From Zeimonas sp044507525 (GTDB lineage Bacteria > Pseudomonadota > Gammaproteobacteria > Burkholderiales > Burkholderiaceae_E), in NCBI GenBank assembly GCA_044507525.1, contig JBIQJM010000007.1, forward strand, positions 10,010 through 74,009: a stretch of DNA of 64,000 nucleotides. Reading direction: 5' to 3'. Made by a program: the position numbers and the translations under genes. This document shows positions 16,510 to 27,450 of the stretch, one piece after another (position 1 is the stretch's first letter; every line of letters begins with the position of its first letter). The notes beneath the pieces were generated by a model. The model searched no databases. It was not told where the DNA came from and saw only the letters and a program-made list of their open reading frames with translations.

Positions 16510-17621
16510 GCATTCGTTGTTCGCGTCGTGCGTTCGTCCACTGCAGCGTCGCGGCTGCCGCATCGTCGTGGCTGCCGTCGGCGCTCGCGGCCGGCGAGCG
16601 GCGCTTCGAGCCGCGGGTCGGCGATTGGCGCAGCTTCGAGGTGACGACCGAAGTCACCGTCGCCGACCACCAGGGAACGACGCGATTGTGGCTGCCGCTG
16701 CCCGGCGTCGAGACGACGTATCAGCGTCCGCTGGGCAACGAGTGGTCCGGCAACGCCGCTACGGCGCGGGTGGTGTCCGATTCGACTCTCGCCGCGCGCA
16801 TGCTGTACGCCGAGTTCCCGCCGTCGGTCGGGCAGCCGACGATCCGCCTGGTGAGCCGCCTGCAGACGCGCGACCGTGCGGTCGACTGGCAGCGTCCGCA
16901 ATCCGCGGTGCACGAGGATCCGGTCGTGCTGCGCGACTGCATCGCTGCGACCGAACTGATCCCCACCGACGGCATCGTGCGCGAGACCGCGCTCGCCGCC
17001 ACGCGCGGCGCCGGCGACGACCTCGAACGCGCGCGCGCGATCTACCGCTGGGTGATCGCCCATGCGCACCGCGATCCGAAGGTGCGCGGCTGCGGCACCG
17101 GCGATGTGCGCACGATGCTCGAGACCGGCAACCTGGGCGGCAAGTGCGCCGACCTGAACGCGGTCTTCGTCGGCCTGTGCCGCGCGGTCGGCATTCCGGC
17201 GCGTGACGTCTACGGCCTGCGGCTCGTGCCTTCCGCCTTCGGCTATCGCGAGCTCGGCGCCAATCCGGAGAAGCTCACGAGCGCGCAGCACTGCCGCGCG
17301 GAGATCTTCCTGCGCCGCTACGGCTGGGTCGCGATGGACCCGGCCGACGTGTTGAAGGTCATGCGCCAGGAGACGAAGGAATGGATCCGCGATCCTGCAC
17401 ACCCGCTGGTCGCGCCGGTGAACCGGGGACTCTTCGGCGCCTGGGAGGGCAACTGGTTCGCGTACAACACGGCGCACGACCTCGCGCTGCCGGGAAGCGT
17501 CGGCAAGTTCCCTCTGCCCTTCCTGATGTATCCGCAGGGAGAGAACCGGAGCGGACGTTTCGACGAGCTGTCGCCCGACGACTTCCGCTACTCGATCCGC
17601 GCGCGCGAACTGCATGTCTGA
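16506..17621 (+). CDS. Exported transglutaminase-like domain protein
   Basis: A 371 aa protein with an N-terminal signal containing CSRRAFVHC, resembling a twin-arginine motif, and cleavage near LAAG (27-30). Residues about 140-290 form a transglutaminase-like (papain-fold) core with a plausible triad Cys214 (GGKCADLN), His262 (QHCRAEIF) and Asp278 (AMDPAD). A strong AAGGAG lies 7 bases before the ATG. Bacterial members can be proteases or amidases rather than cross-linkers. Its place between selA and selB suggests a job connected with the exported partner TlpA, but no function can be assigned. Confidence 0.85.
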   Translation: MSIRCSRRAFVHCSVAAAASSWLPSALAAGERRFEPRVGDWRSFEVTTEVTVADHQGTTRLWLPLPGVETTYQRPLGNEWSGNAATARVVSDSTLAARMLYAEFPPSVGQPTIRLVSRLQTRDRAVDWQRPQSAVHEDPVVLRDCIAATELIPTDGIVRETALAATRGAGDDLERARAIYRWVIAHAHRDPKVRGCGTGDVRTMLETGNLGGKCADLNAVFVGLCRAVGIPARDVYGLRLVPSAFGYRELGANPEKLTSAQHCRAEIFLRRYGWVAMDPADVLKVMRQETKEWIRDPAHPLVAPVNRGLFGAWEGNWFAYNTAHDLALPGSVGKFPLPFLMYPQGENRSGRFDELSPDDFRYSIRARELHV

Positions 17622-17751
17622 CGTCGACGGTACGCCGGACAGGACCGCAGAAGCCGCCGCGAGCCGACATTGCGCCTCGCTCGTCTGATGTTCGCCGGCC
17701 TGTTCGGCTGACCTCGAACCGCAGCGCAGCGCCCGCACAGGAGGCCGGCCG

Positions 17752-19698
17752 ATGATCGTGGGTACCGCGGGGCATATCGACCACGGCAAGTCCACGCTGG
17801 TGGCAAGGCTCACCGGCATCGAAGCGGATCGGCTGCCGGAGGAGAAGAAGCGCGGAATCTCGATCGAGCTGGGCTACGCCTGGCTCGAGGTGCCGGACGG
17901 CGAAGGCCGGCGCATCGGATTCGTCGATGCGCCGGGCCATGAGCGGCTCGTGCACACGATGCTCGCCGGCGCCAGCGGCATCGACTACGCGTTGCTGCTC
18001 GTCGCCGCAGACGACGGACCGATGCCGCAGAGCCGGGAGCACCTGGCGGCGCTGTCGCTGCTCGGGCTGGATCGCGGCGCGGCGCTCGTCACCAAGTCCG
18101 ACCTGGTCGACGCAGCACGCGTCGCCGAGGTGCAGGCGCAGGTGGCGGCGCTGCTGCGGGGCACGTCGCTCGACGGGGCGCCGGTCCTTTCCGTGTCGGC
18201 GCGCACCGGCGATGGCCTCGATTCGCTGCGGGAGCTCCTGTTCACGGCGGCGATCGACCGGGGCATGCGCGGTGACGACGGCCGCGCATTCCGTCTCGCC
18301 GCCGATCGCGTCTTCACGCTCGACGGCGTGGGCGTCGTCGTCGCCGGCACGGTGCATGCGGGCAGCGTGCGACCGGGCGACGAGCTCGTGCTGCTGCCTT
18401 CGAACCGGGAACTGCGCGTGCGGGTGCGCGGCCTGCACGTGCACGAGCGTCGCGTCGATCAGGCGATCGCCGGCCAGCGCTGCGCGCTGGCGATCGCCGG
18501 CGCGAGTCGCGAAGACATCGAGCGCGGACAGTGGCTGGTCGACCCGGCCGTAGCGCTGCAGACCGATCGCTTCGACCTGGAGCTGACCCTCTGGCGCGAC
18601 GAGGCGAAGGCGCTGCGCTCCGGCACGCCGGTGCACGTGCATCTCGGTGCCGCCCACGCACTCGGTTCGGTCGTGTTGCTCGATGGCGATGCGCTCGGGC
18701 CGGGCGGCACTGCCCGCGCGCAACTGGTGATGCGCGCGCCGTTCGCCGCGTGGCGCGGCGATCGGGTCGTGCTGCGCGATGCTTCGGCGACCCGCACGAT
18801 CGCCGGCGGCTACGTGCTCGACCCGCACGCGCCGGCGCGGTACCGGCGTACCCCGCAGCGGATGGCAGAGCTCGATGCGTGCGCGCGGCAGACCCCCGGG
18901 TCGCGCCTTTCCGCACTGGTGGCGGTGGCGCCCAACGGTGTCGACCTCCATCGCTGGGGCCGGGGCGAGGGGCTCGCGCCCGCGTCGCTGCCGTCGCTGC
19001 CCGTCGATAGCCTGCATGCGCGAGCTACCGGCTTCGACGGCGTACTCGGAACGAGTCAGGTCGCCGCGACCCGCGACGCGGCGCTCGCTACGCTGGGCGA
19101 ATACCATCGGCGCGAGCCCGACGAGATCGGCCCCGACGTCGGACGCCTGCGCAGGTCGAGTGCACCCCGGCTGCCGGCGCCGTTGTGGTCGGCGCTGCTC
19201 GGGCGCCTCGCGCAGGAAGGACTCGTGAAGGTGCACGGGCCGTACGTACACCTGGCCGAGCACGGCGTTCGGTTGTCGGCTTCGGAGCAACGCATCGCGC
19301 AGACGACGGCACCCATATTCGATCAGGCAGGCCTCAAGGGTGCAAGGGTGCAGGACCTCGCGCGCGACGCGCGGGAACCCGAGCCGGTGATGCGCACGAC
19401 GCTCGCCCGCATGGCCCGCCGCGGCGACGTGCACCAGGTCGTGAAGGACCTGTACTACTCGCAGGCGACGATGGCGAAGCTGGCGCAGATCGCCCGCAAG
19501 CTGGCGGTTGCGGAGCGCGAGGGAGTCACCGCCGCTTGCTTTCGCGACGCCACCGGCCTGGGGCGCAGGCGCGCCATCCAGATCCTCGAGTATTTCGATC
19601 GCATCGGACTGCTTCGCCGCGTCGGCGACGCGCACAAGCTTCGCACCGACACGTCTCTATTCGTCGAGCAGCGTGCGCCCACGACGGAAGAGAGGTGA
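17752..19698 (+). CDS. selB: Selenocysteine-specific elongation factor SelB
   Basis: A 648 aa GTPase that delivers Sec-tRNA(Sec) to UGA codons followed by a SECIS. G1 is GHIDHGKS (7-14), G3 DAPGHE (59-64) and G4 TKSD (114-117). EF-Tu-like domains II and III follow, and the C-terminal about 250 residues look like the winged-helix repeats that bind the SECIS loop (ending with VTAACFRDATGLGRRRAIQ and RRVGDAHKL). The ATG at 17752 has AGGAGG nine bases upstream. It lies 130 bp after the transglutaminase-like gene and 16 bp before selC. Confidence 0.96.
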   Translation: MIVGTAGHIDHGKSTLVARLTGIEADRLPEEKKRGISIELGYAWLEVPDGEGRRIGFVDAPGHERLVHTMLAGASGIDYALLLVAADDGPMPQSREHLAALSLLGLDRGAALVTKSDLVDAARVAEVQAQVAALLRGTSLDGAPVLSVSARTGDGLDSLRELLFTAAIDRGMRGDDGRAFRLAADRVFTLDGVGVVVAGTVHAGSVRPGDELVLLPSNRELRVRVRGLHVHERRVDQAIAGQRCALAIAGASREDIERGQWLVDPAVALQTDRFDLELTLWRDEAKALRSGTPVHVHLGAAHALGSVVLLDGDALGPGGTARAQLVMRAPFAAWRGDRVVLRDASATRTIAGGYVLDPHAPARYRRTPQRMAELDACARQTPGSRLSALVAVAPNGVDLHRWGRGEGLAPASLPSLPVDSLHARATGFDGVLGTSQVAATRDAALATLGEYHRREPDEIGPDVGRLRRSSAPRLPAPLWSALLGRLAQEGLVKVHGPYVHLAEHGVRLSASEQRIAQTTAPIFDQAGLKGARVQDLARDAREPEPVMRTTLARMARRGDVHQVVKDLYYSQATMAKLAQIARKLAVAEREGVTAACFRDATGLGRRRAIQILEYFDRIGLLRRVGDAHKLRTDTSLFVEQRAPTTEER

Positions 19699-19714
19699 TA
19701 TCTTTTCGCTCAAG

Positions 19715-19810
19715 GGAGAGGCAACGATCCTGGTGGATCGGCCGGGCTTCAAACCCGGTTAGCGGCGCCAAGCGTTGCCAGATGGGTTCGACTCCCATGC
19801 CTCTCCGCCA
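19715..19810 (+). tRNA. selC: tRNA-Sec (anticodon TCA)
   Basis: A 96-base gene including encoded CCA. The 8-bp acceptor GGAGAGGC pairs with GCCTCTCC, as expected for bacterial tRNA(Sec). The anticodon arm CCGGG-CTTCAAA-CCCGG carries TCA (19749-19751). A long extra arm (GCGGCG region) and T-arm ATGGG-TTCGACT-CCCAT are present. It decodes UGA and lies directly downstream of selB in the same orientation, so the Sec decoding set is physically complete except for selD. Confidence 0.96.
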
Positions 19811-19813
19811 TAT

Positions 19814-19846
19814 GCGCTGCCGGATCGCTGCTGGATCCGGCAGCGC
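19814..19846 (+). terminator. Perfect 13-bp hairpin after selC
   Basis: GCGCTGCCGGATC (19814-19826), a seven-base loop and GATCCGGCAGCGC (19834-19846) form a perfect inverted repeat three bases after the tRNA CCA. There is no T-run, so it is not a textbook intrinsic terminator. It may terminate transcription, protect the 3' end or guide tRNA processing. Confidence 0.6.
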
Positions 19847-19916
19847 CCTGCTCCGTCGCCGCGCAGCGCTCGCTGGGGCGTGGAACTTCGGGGCGTGCTG
19901 AGGTCGAGCGAAAATC

Positions 19917-20007
19917 TGGCGGAGAGAGGGGGATTCGAACCCCCGAGGGGCTTTGGACCCCTACACGCTTTCCAGGCGTGCGACTTCGACCGCTCATCCA
20001 TCTCTCC
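19917..20007 (-). tRNA. tRNA-Ser (anticodon GGA)
   Basis: A 91-base gene including CCA. The acceptor GGAGAGA pairs with TCTCTCC, the anticodon loop is CTGGAAA with GGA, there is a long type II variable arm (TAGGGGTCCAAAGCCCCT), and the T-arm is CGGGG-TTCGAAT-CCCC. It lies 70 bp from the selC hairpin, on the opposite strand. Confidence 0.95.
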
Positions 20008-20048
20008 GGGGGCCGCAGTATACCTCTGCGGCCCCTCGGAGCCGCGCG

Positions 20049-22034
<1,986 letters not shown>

Positions 22035-22204
22035 GGGTGCGTTCTCCTTTACCTGTCCCGCCGTAATCATGCACCCGTACGAGGGTAGTCCGCACGCGCG
22101 CGCCACGGTCGCATACCCACGATCCGCTAAAATCCGGGCGCGCCGATCGTCGTCGCGGCCCGTTTCGGGCTTCCGTTCCGTTCCACCGCCGAGGTCTTCT
22201 TCCG

Positions 22205-23728
22205 ATGCGCGTCATTCGCCAGGCCGATCTGATCGAATCGATCGCCGCCGCGCTGCAGTTCATCAGCTACTACCACCCGCGCGACTACATCGAGCACCTC
22301 GCGCGTGCCTGGCAGACAGAGCAGAGTCCGGCGGCGCGCGACGCGATCGAGCAGATCCTCACCAACTCGCGGATGTGCGCCGAAGGCCACCGGCCGATCT
22401 GCCAGGACACCGGCATCGTCAACGTGTTCCTGAAGGTCGGGATGGACGCCCGCTTCGAGGGCTTCACCGGCTCGATCGCCGACGCGGTGAACGAGGGCGT
22501 GCGCCGCGGCTACCTCGATCCGTCGAACACGCTGCGCGCGTCGGTCGTCGCCGATCCGCACTTCGAGCGGAAGAACACGCGCGACAACACGCCGGCGGTC
22601 GTGCACACCGAGCTCGTCCCCGGCGACACCGTCGAGGTGTCGGTCGCGGCCAAGGGCGGCGGCTCGGAGAACAAGTCGAAGTTCGTCATGCTCAACCCGT
22701 CGGATTCGATCGTCGACTGGGTGCTGAAGACGGTGCCGACGATGGGCGCCGGCTGGTGCCCGCCGGGAATGCTCGGCATCGGCATCGGCGGCACCGCCGA
22801 GAAAGCGATGCTGATGGCGAAGGAATCGCTGATGGACCCGATCGACATGTTCGACCTGCTCGCGCGCGGGCCGTCGAACAAGGTCGAGGAAATGCGCATC
22901 GAGCTCTACGAGAAGGTGAACGCGCTCGGCATCGGCGCGCAGGGCCTCGGCGGCCTCACCACCGTGCTCGACGTGAAGATCGCGATGTACCCGACGCACG
23001 CCGCGTCCAAGCCGGTGGCGATGATCCCGAACTGCGCGGCGACGCGCCACGCGCACTTCGTGCTCGACGGCTCGGGCCCCGCGTACTGCGAGCCGCCTCC
23101 GCTGTCCGCCTGGCCCGACGTGCACTGGAAGCCGAACCTGGAGAAGTCGCGGCGCGTGGACCTCGATGCGCTCACGCCGCAGGAAGTCGCGTCCTGGACG
23201 CCGGGACAGACGCTGCTGCTCTCCGGGAAGATGCTCACGGGGCGCGATGCCGCGCACAAGCGCATCGTCGAGATGCTCGAGCGCGGCGAACCGCTGCCGG
23301 TCGACTTCACGAATCGCGCGATCTATTACGTCGGCCCCGTGGATCCGGTACGCGACGAGGCGGTGGGCCCGGCCGGCCCGACGACGTCGACGCGCATGGA
23401 CAAGTTCACCGAGACGATGCTGGCGCGAACCGGCCTCATCGCGATGATCGGCAAGGCCGAGCGCGGCCCGGCCGCGATCGACGCGATTCGTCGGCACAAG
23501 GCCGCGTACCTGATGGCGGTCGGCGGCGCCGCATACCTGGTGTCGAAGTCGATCCGCAAGGCGCGCGTGCTGGCCTTCGAGGATCTCGGCATGGAAGCGA
23601 TCTACGAGTTCGAGGTGACCGACATGCCGGTGACGGTGGCCGTCGATGCCAGCGGCACTTCGGTGCACGAGACCGGGCCGCGCGAATGGCAGGCGCGGAT
23701 CGGCAAGATCCCGGTCCGGGTCGACTAG
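22205..23728 (+). CDS. Class I (4Fe-4S) fumarate hydratase
   Basis: A 507 aa oxygen-sensitive fumarase of the FumA/FumB type, interconverting fumarate and malate. The cluster cysteines are Cys66 (RPICQDTG), Cys185 (GAGWCPPGM) and Cys277 (IPNCAATRH); their spacing (119 and 92) closely follows FumA. The C-terminal beta domain includes GPAGPTTSTRMDKF. A TAAAAT element at 22128-22133 could be its -10 box. It is followed 21 bp downstream by coaX. Confidence 0.95.
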   Translation: MRVIRQADLIESIAAALQFISYYHPRDYIEHLARAWQTEQSPAARDAIEQILTNSRMCAEGHRPICQDTGIVNVFLKVGMDARFEGFTGSIADAVNEGVRRGYLDPSNTLRASVVADPHFERKNTRDNTPAVVHTELVPGDTVEVSVAAKGGGSENKSKFVMLNPSDSIVDWVLKTVPTMGAGWCPPGMLGIGIGGTAEKAMLMAKESLMDPIDMFDLLARGPSNKVEEMRIELYEKVNALGIGAQGLGGLTTVLDVKIAMYPTHAASKPVAMIPNCAATRHAHFVLDGSGPAYCEPPPLSAWPDVHWKPNLEKSRRVDLDALTPQEVASWTPGQTLLLSGKMLTGRDAAHKRIVEMLERGEPLPVDFTNRAIYYVGPVDPVRDEAVGPAGPTTSTRMDKFTETMLARTGLIAMIGKAERGPAAIDAIRRHKAAYLMAVGGAAYLVSKSIRKARVLAFEDLGMEAIYEFEVTDMPVTVAVDASGTSVHETGPREWQARIGKIPVRVD

Positions 23729-23749
23729 CGCGCGAGCGGCGCCCTGGCC

Positions 23750-24553
23750 ATGGCCTTCCTGCTGATCGACATCGGCAACACCTTCCTCAAGTGGGGCACC
23801 TACTCGCGCGGCGCGCCGGGCGCGCGCACGCTCGCGCAGGACATGGGGATCGCCTCGGGCCGCGTGCTGCTCGAGGAGATCTCGATGGTCACGAAGGAGT
23901 GGCAGCGCCAGCCGCTGCCCGAGGCGATCGTGATCTCGAACGTCGCCGGAACGGGCGTCGTTAACCCGGTGCTGCGCGCGCTCGAGGTCTGGCCCGATGC
24001 GCCCGAAGCGCACTGGATCGTCTCGCGCGCCGAGCAATGCGGCGTCAAGAACGGCTACCTGAACCCGGCGGCGCTCGGCTGCGACCGCTGGGCGGCGATG
24101 ATCGGCGCGCATGCGCTGGTCGGCGAGCGCGCGGCACTCGTCGTCGTCTGCGGCACCGCCACGACGATGGACCTGCTGACCGCCGACGGCCGCTTCCTCG
24201 GCGGCGGCATCATGCCCGGGCTCGGCCTGATGGTGCGCGCGCTGCACCAGAACACGGCGACGCTGCCCGACGCCCAGGGCGACTACGTCGACTATCCGCG
24301 CCAGACGGTGGACGCGATCGCATCGGGCTGCGCGCACGCGCAGGCGGGCGCCGTCGAGCGGCTGTACTTCCTGCACAAGCGCCACCACCCCGACCTGCGC
24401 TGCATCCTGTCGGGGGGCGCCGCGCGCACGCTCGGCCCGCGCCTGACGATCGACTTCACCTACCACGAGCATCTCGTGCTCGAGGGGCTGTACCAGATCG
24501 CGCAGTCGATGACGCCGCACGCCTCGCCGGGCAGCGGCGCGCAGGGCAGCTAG
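23750..24553 (+). CDS. coaX: Type III pantothenate kinase
   Basis: A 267 aa kinase for the first step of CoA synthesis. The phosphate-binding DIGNTFLKWG (7-16), GCDRWAAMIGAH (about 105-116) and GTATTMDLLT (about 130-139) are the expected ASKHA motifs of CoaX. It is not related to CoaA. Its stop overlaps the stop of the convergent membrane protein gene. In the CoA-rich context of this window it is simply housekeeping. Confidence 0.93.
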   Translation: MAFLLIDIGNTFLKWGTYSRGAPGARTLAQDMGIASGRVLLEEISMVTKEWQRQPLPEAIVISNVAGTGVVNPVLRALEVWPDAPEAHWIVSRAEQCGVKNGYLNPAALGCDRWAAMIGAHALVGERAALVVVCGTATTMDLLTADGRFLGGGIMPGLGLMVRALHQNTATLPDAQGDYVDYPRQTVDAIASGCAHAQAGAVERLYFLHKRHHPDLRCILSGGAARTLGPRLTIDFTYHEHLVLEGLYQIAQSMTPHASPGSGAQGS

Positions 24554-25386
24554 CGCGGCGAATCGGCTGCGCCGCCTCGCGTGGCGAGCACTGCGCGCAA
24601 CCGATACCAGACGGCGCCGACGGCTTCGTGCGCGGCGAGCCAGTTCAGGTTCACGCCCTGCGCGCTCGGCAGCCAGGCGAAGACCCGGGCCGGGTTCGGC
24701 GTACCGAGGTAACCGTGCGGCACGGCCACCGGCTGCAAGCCGGCACGCGCGAATGCGTCGAGCGCGCGCGGCATGTGATAGGCGTGCGTGACGAGCAGCA
24801 CGCGGCGATGCCCGGCAGGCAGCAGCAGCTTCGCCGATTCGCGCGCATTGCCTTCGGTGTCGCGCGCCCGGTCCTCGACCCAGCGCACGGGGGTGGCGAG
24901 GCGCTGCTCGAGCAGGCGCTGCATCAGCACGGCTTCGGTCGCCCGTTCCGGCTCGACGGCGCCGCCGCTGACCAGCACCGGGAGGCCGGTGACCGAGGCA
25001 ACCCACGCGCCGTGCAGCGCGCGTTCGGTCGTGCGCGAATTCGGGCGCTCGCGCTCGGGTTGCTCGCGCGGATCGGCGCGCGAGCCGCCGCCGAGGATGA
25101 CGATGGCGGTCGGCGCGTCGGCGCGCGCGAGCAGCGCGCGCAAGCTCTTCTCGTCGGGCGCCGCGCCCGCGCCGCGCTCGACCCAGCCGATCAGCCACTG
25201 CCCGACGACCTGCGAGGACAGCAGCAGCGCGAGCACGAGCCCGATCGAAGCGAGGACGCGACCCGCCTGCGGGCGTCGCCGCGACCACGCGAGCCCGATC
25301 GCGATCAGCAGCAGCGGCGCCGCCGGCGGCAGCAACAGGTACTCGACGCCGCGCCGGGCGGCGAACGCGAGATCGGCCGGCGACAT
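24550..25386 (-). CDS. YdcF/ElyC-like DUF218 membrane protein
   Basis: A 278 aa protein. Residues about 15-65 contain two hydrophobic segments (LLLPPAAPLLLIAIGLAW and VLASIGLVLALLLSSQVVG). Residues 90-260 form a DUF218 domain with TAIVILGGGSRADPRE and LLVTHAYHMPRA. ElyC homologues act in envelope or peptidoglycan-lipid metabolism, but the enzymatic role is unclear. The ATG at 25386 was chosen because the preceding frame has no homology. It is convergent with coaX and 50 bp downstream of prpE. Confidence 0.85.
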   Translation of the reverse strand: MSPADLAFAARRGVEYLLLPPAAPLLLIAIGLAWSRRRPQAGRVLASIGLVLALLLSSQVVGQWLIGWVERGAGAAPDEKSLRALLARADAPTAIVILGGGSRADPREQPERERPNSRTTERALHGAWVASVTGLPVLVSGGAVEPERATEAVLMQRLLEQRLATPVRWVEDRARDTEGNARESAKLLLPAGHRRVLLVTHAYHMPRALDAFARAGLQPVAVPHGYLGTPNPARVFAWLPSAQGVNLNWLAAHEAVGAVWYRLRAVLATRGGAADSPR

Positions 25387-25436
25387 CGATCGCGAAGTCA
25401 GGCCGGGGAATCGGGACCACGCATCGAGGCGCGGCG

Positions 25437-27353
25437 TCAATCCGTGGCGCCGACCGCCTGCCGCACCTGCTCGAGCGCGCCCGGATCCTCGATCGTCGTC
25501 AGGTCGCCCGGATCGCGTCGTTCGCACAGCGCCTGGATCGACCGGCGCAGCACCTTGCCCGAGCGGGTCTTCGGCAGCATCGAGACGAAGTGCACGCGGT
25601 TCGGTCGCGCGATCGCGCCGAGCCGCTTGTCGACCGTGGCCATCATCTCGCCCTCGAGCGCCATCCGGCCGTTCGCGTCGTTCGCCTTCGACGGGTCCTT
25701 CAGCACGACGAAGGCGGTGGCCACCTGCCCCTTCAGCGCGTCGGCGACGCCCACCACCGCGCACTCGGCGACTGCCGGGTGGCTCGACAGCGTCTCCTCG
25801 ATCTCGCGCGTGCCGAGGCGATGGCCGGCGACGTTGATCACGTCGTCGGTGCGCCCGAGGATGAAGTAGTAGCCGTCCTCGTCGCGGATGCCCCAGTCGA
25901 AGGTCGAATAGGCCTGCCGGCCGGGAACCGTCGAGAAATAGGTCTGCACGAAACGCTCGTCGTTTCGCCAGACGGTCTGCATGCAGCCGGGGGGCAACGG
26001 CGGGATCACCGCGACGACGCCCTTCTCGTTGGTTCCGACTTCCTCGCCGGTACGCTCGTCGAGCAGCCGCAGGTCATAGCCGTACATCGCCATGCCGGGC
26101 GAGCCGAAGCGCGGCTCGGTCTTCTCGATGCCGTGCGCGACCGAGAGGATCGGCCAGCCGGTTTCGGTCTGCCAGTAGTTGTCGATGACGGGCTTGCCGA
26201 TCGCCGCCGAGATCCAGCGCGCGGTCGGCTCGTCGAGCGGCTCGCCCGCGAGGAACAGCGCGCGCAGCGACGACAGGTCGTACTTCGCCAGCCACGACGG
26301 ATCCTGCTTCTTCAGCACGCGGATCGCCGTCGGCGCCGAGAACATCACGGCGACGCGATGCTTCTCGACCAGTCGCCACAGGATGCCGGCGTCGGGGCGC
26401 AGCGGCGTCCCCTCGTAGAGGATCGTCGCCATGCCGGCGATCAGCGGACCGTAGACGATGTACGAATGGCCGACGACCCAGCCGATGTCGCTGGTGGAGA
26501 AGTAGGTCTCGCCGGCGTTGCCGCAGAAGATGTACTTCATCGACGCGGCGAGCGCGACGGCGTGGCCGCCGACGTCGCGCTGCACGCCCTTCGGCGTGCC
26601 GGTGGTACCCGACGTGTACAGCGTGTAGCTGACCTCGTTCGACTCGAGCCACTCGATCGGCACCTCGTCGTCGAGATGGCGCTCGCGCAGCGCCGCGTAG
26701 TCCTCGTCGCGCCCGGGCACCCGCTCGAAGGCCGCGAGGCCGCGATCGACGATGAGCACCTTCTCGGGCGCACGGCTCGCCAGCTTCAGCGCGGCGTCGA
26801 GCAGCGGCTTGTACTCGATGACCTTGCCGGCGCGCGAGCCGGCGTCGGCGCTGACGACGAGCACCGGTTCGGCATCGTCGATGCGGCTGGCGAGGCTGTG
26901 CGACGCGAAGCCGCCGAAGACGACCGAATGGATCGCGCCGATCCGCGCGCAGGCGAGCATCGCAAACACGGCTTCGGGGATCATCGGCATGTAGATGATC
27001 ACGCGATCGCCGCGACCGACGCCGAGCGCTCGCATCACCGCGGCCATCCGGACCACTTCGCGCTGCAGCTCGGCGAAGGTGTAGACGCGCGAGACGTCGA
27101 CCTCGGTGGATTCGTAGATGAGCGCCGGCTGGTCGGCGCGCTGCGCGAGGTGGCGATCGACCGCGTTGTGGCACAGGTTCGTGCGCCCGCCGACGAACCA
27201 GCGGGTGAACGGCGGGCGGGAATAGTCGAGCACCTGCCCGAAGGGTTCCTTCCAGTCGATGAGCTGCGCCTGCTCGGCCCAGAACGACTCGCGCTCGCGG
27301 ATCGATCGTTCGTGAACCTCGTGCAACGAGGGTCCTGCCTCGGGTGCGGCCAT
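25437..27353 (-). CDS. prpE: Propionyl-CoA synthetase (PrpE-like)
   Basis: A 638 aa AMP-forming acyl-CoA synthetase related to, but clearly distinct from, the Acs at 20-22 kb. Motifs are YTSGTTGTPKG, NYWQTETGWP and PKTRSGKVLRR. The insertions SKANDANGRMAL and GCMQTVWRNDERF are typical of PrpE. Start 27353 follows GGAGGA. Propionate activation would feed propionyl-CoA into the methylcitrate cycle or polyester synthesis; no prpBCD genes are in the window. Confidence 0.9.
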   Translation of the reverse strand: MAAPEAGPSLHEVHERSIRERESFWAEQAQLIDWKEPFGQVLDYSRPPFTRWFVGGRTNLCHNAVDRHLAQRADQPALIYESTEVDVSRVYTFAELQREVVRMAAVMRALGVGRGDRVIIYMPMIPEAVFAMLACARIGAIHSVVFGGFASHSLASRIDDAEPVLVVSADAGSRAGKVIEYKPLLDAALKLASRAPEKVLIVDRGLAAFERVPGRDEDYAALRERHLDDEVPIEWLESNEVSYTLYTSGTTGTPKGVQRDVGGHAVALAASMKYIFCGNAGETYFSTSDIGWVVGHSYIVYGPLIAGMATILYEGTPLRPDAGILWRLVEKHRVAVMFSAPTAIRVLKKQDPSWLAKYDLSSLRALFLAGEPLDEPTARWISAAIGKPVIDNYWQTETGWPILSVAHGIEKTEPRFGSPGMAMYGYDLRLLDERTGEEVGTNEKGVVAVIPPLPPGCMQTVWRNDERFVQTYFSTVPGRQAYSTFDWGIRDEDGYYFILGRTDDVINVAGHRLGTREIEETLSSHPAVAECAVVGVADALKGQVATAFVVLKDPSKANDANGRMALEGEMMATVDKRLGAIARPNRVHFVSMLPKTRSGKVLRRSIQALCERRDPGDLTTIEDPGALEQVRQAVGATD

Positions 27354-27450
27354 GGAATCGTCCTCCGGGTGCGATATCCGATTCATTCTACTTCCGCCCT
27401 TCCGACCGTCGGCTTTGACAGCACCGAGGGCCTTCTCTACCCTGCCGCGC

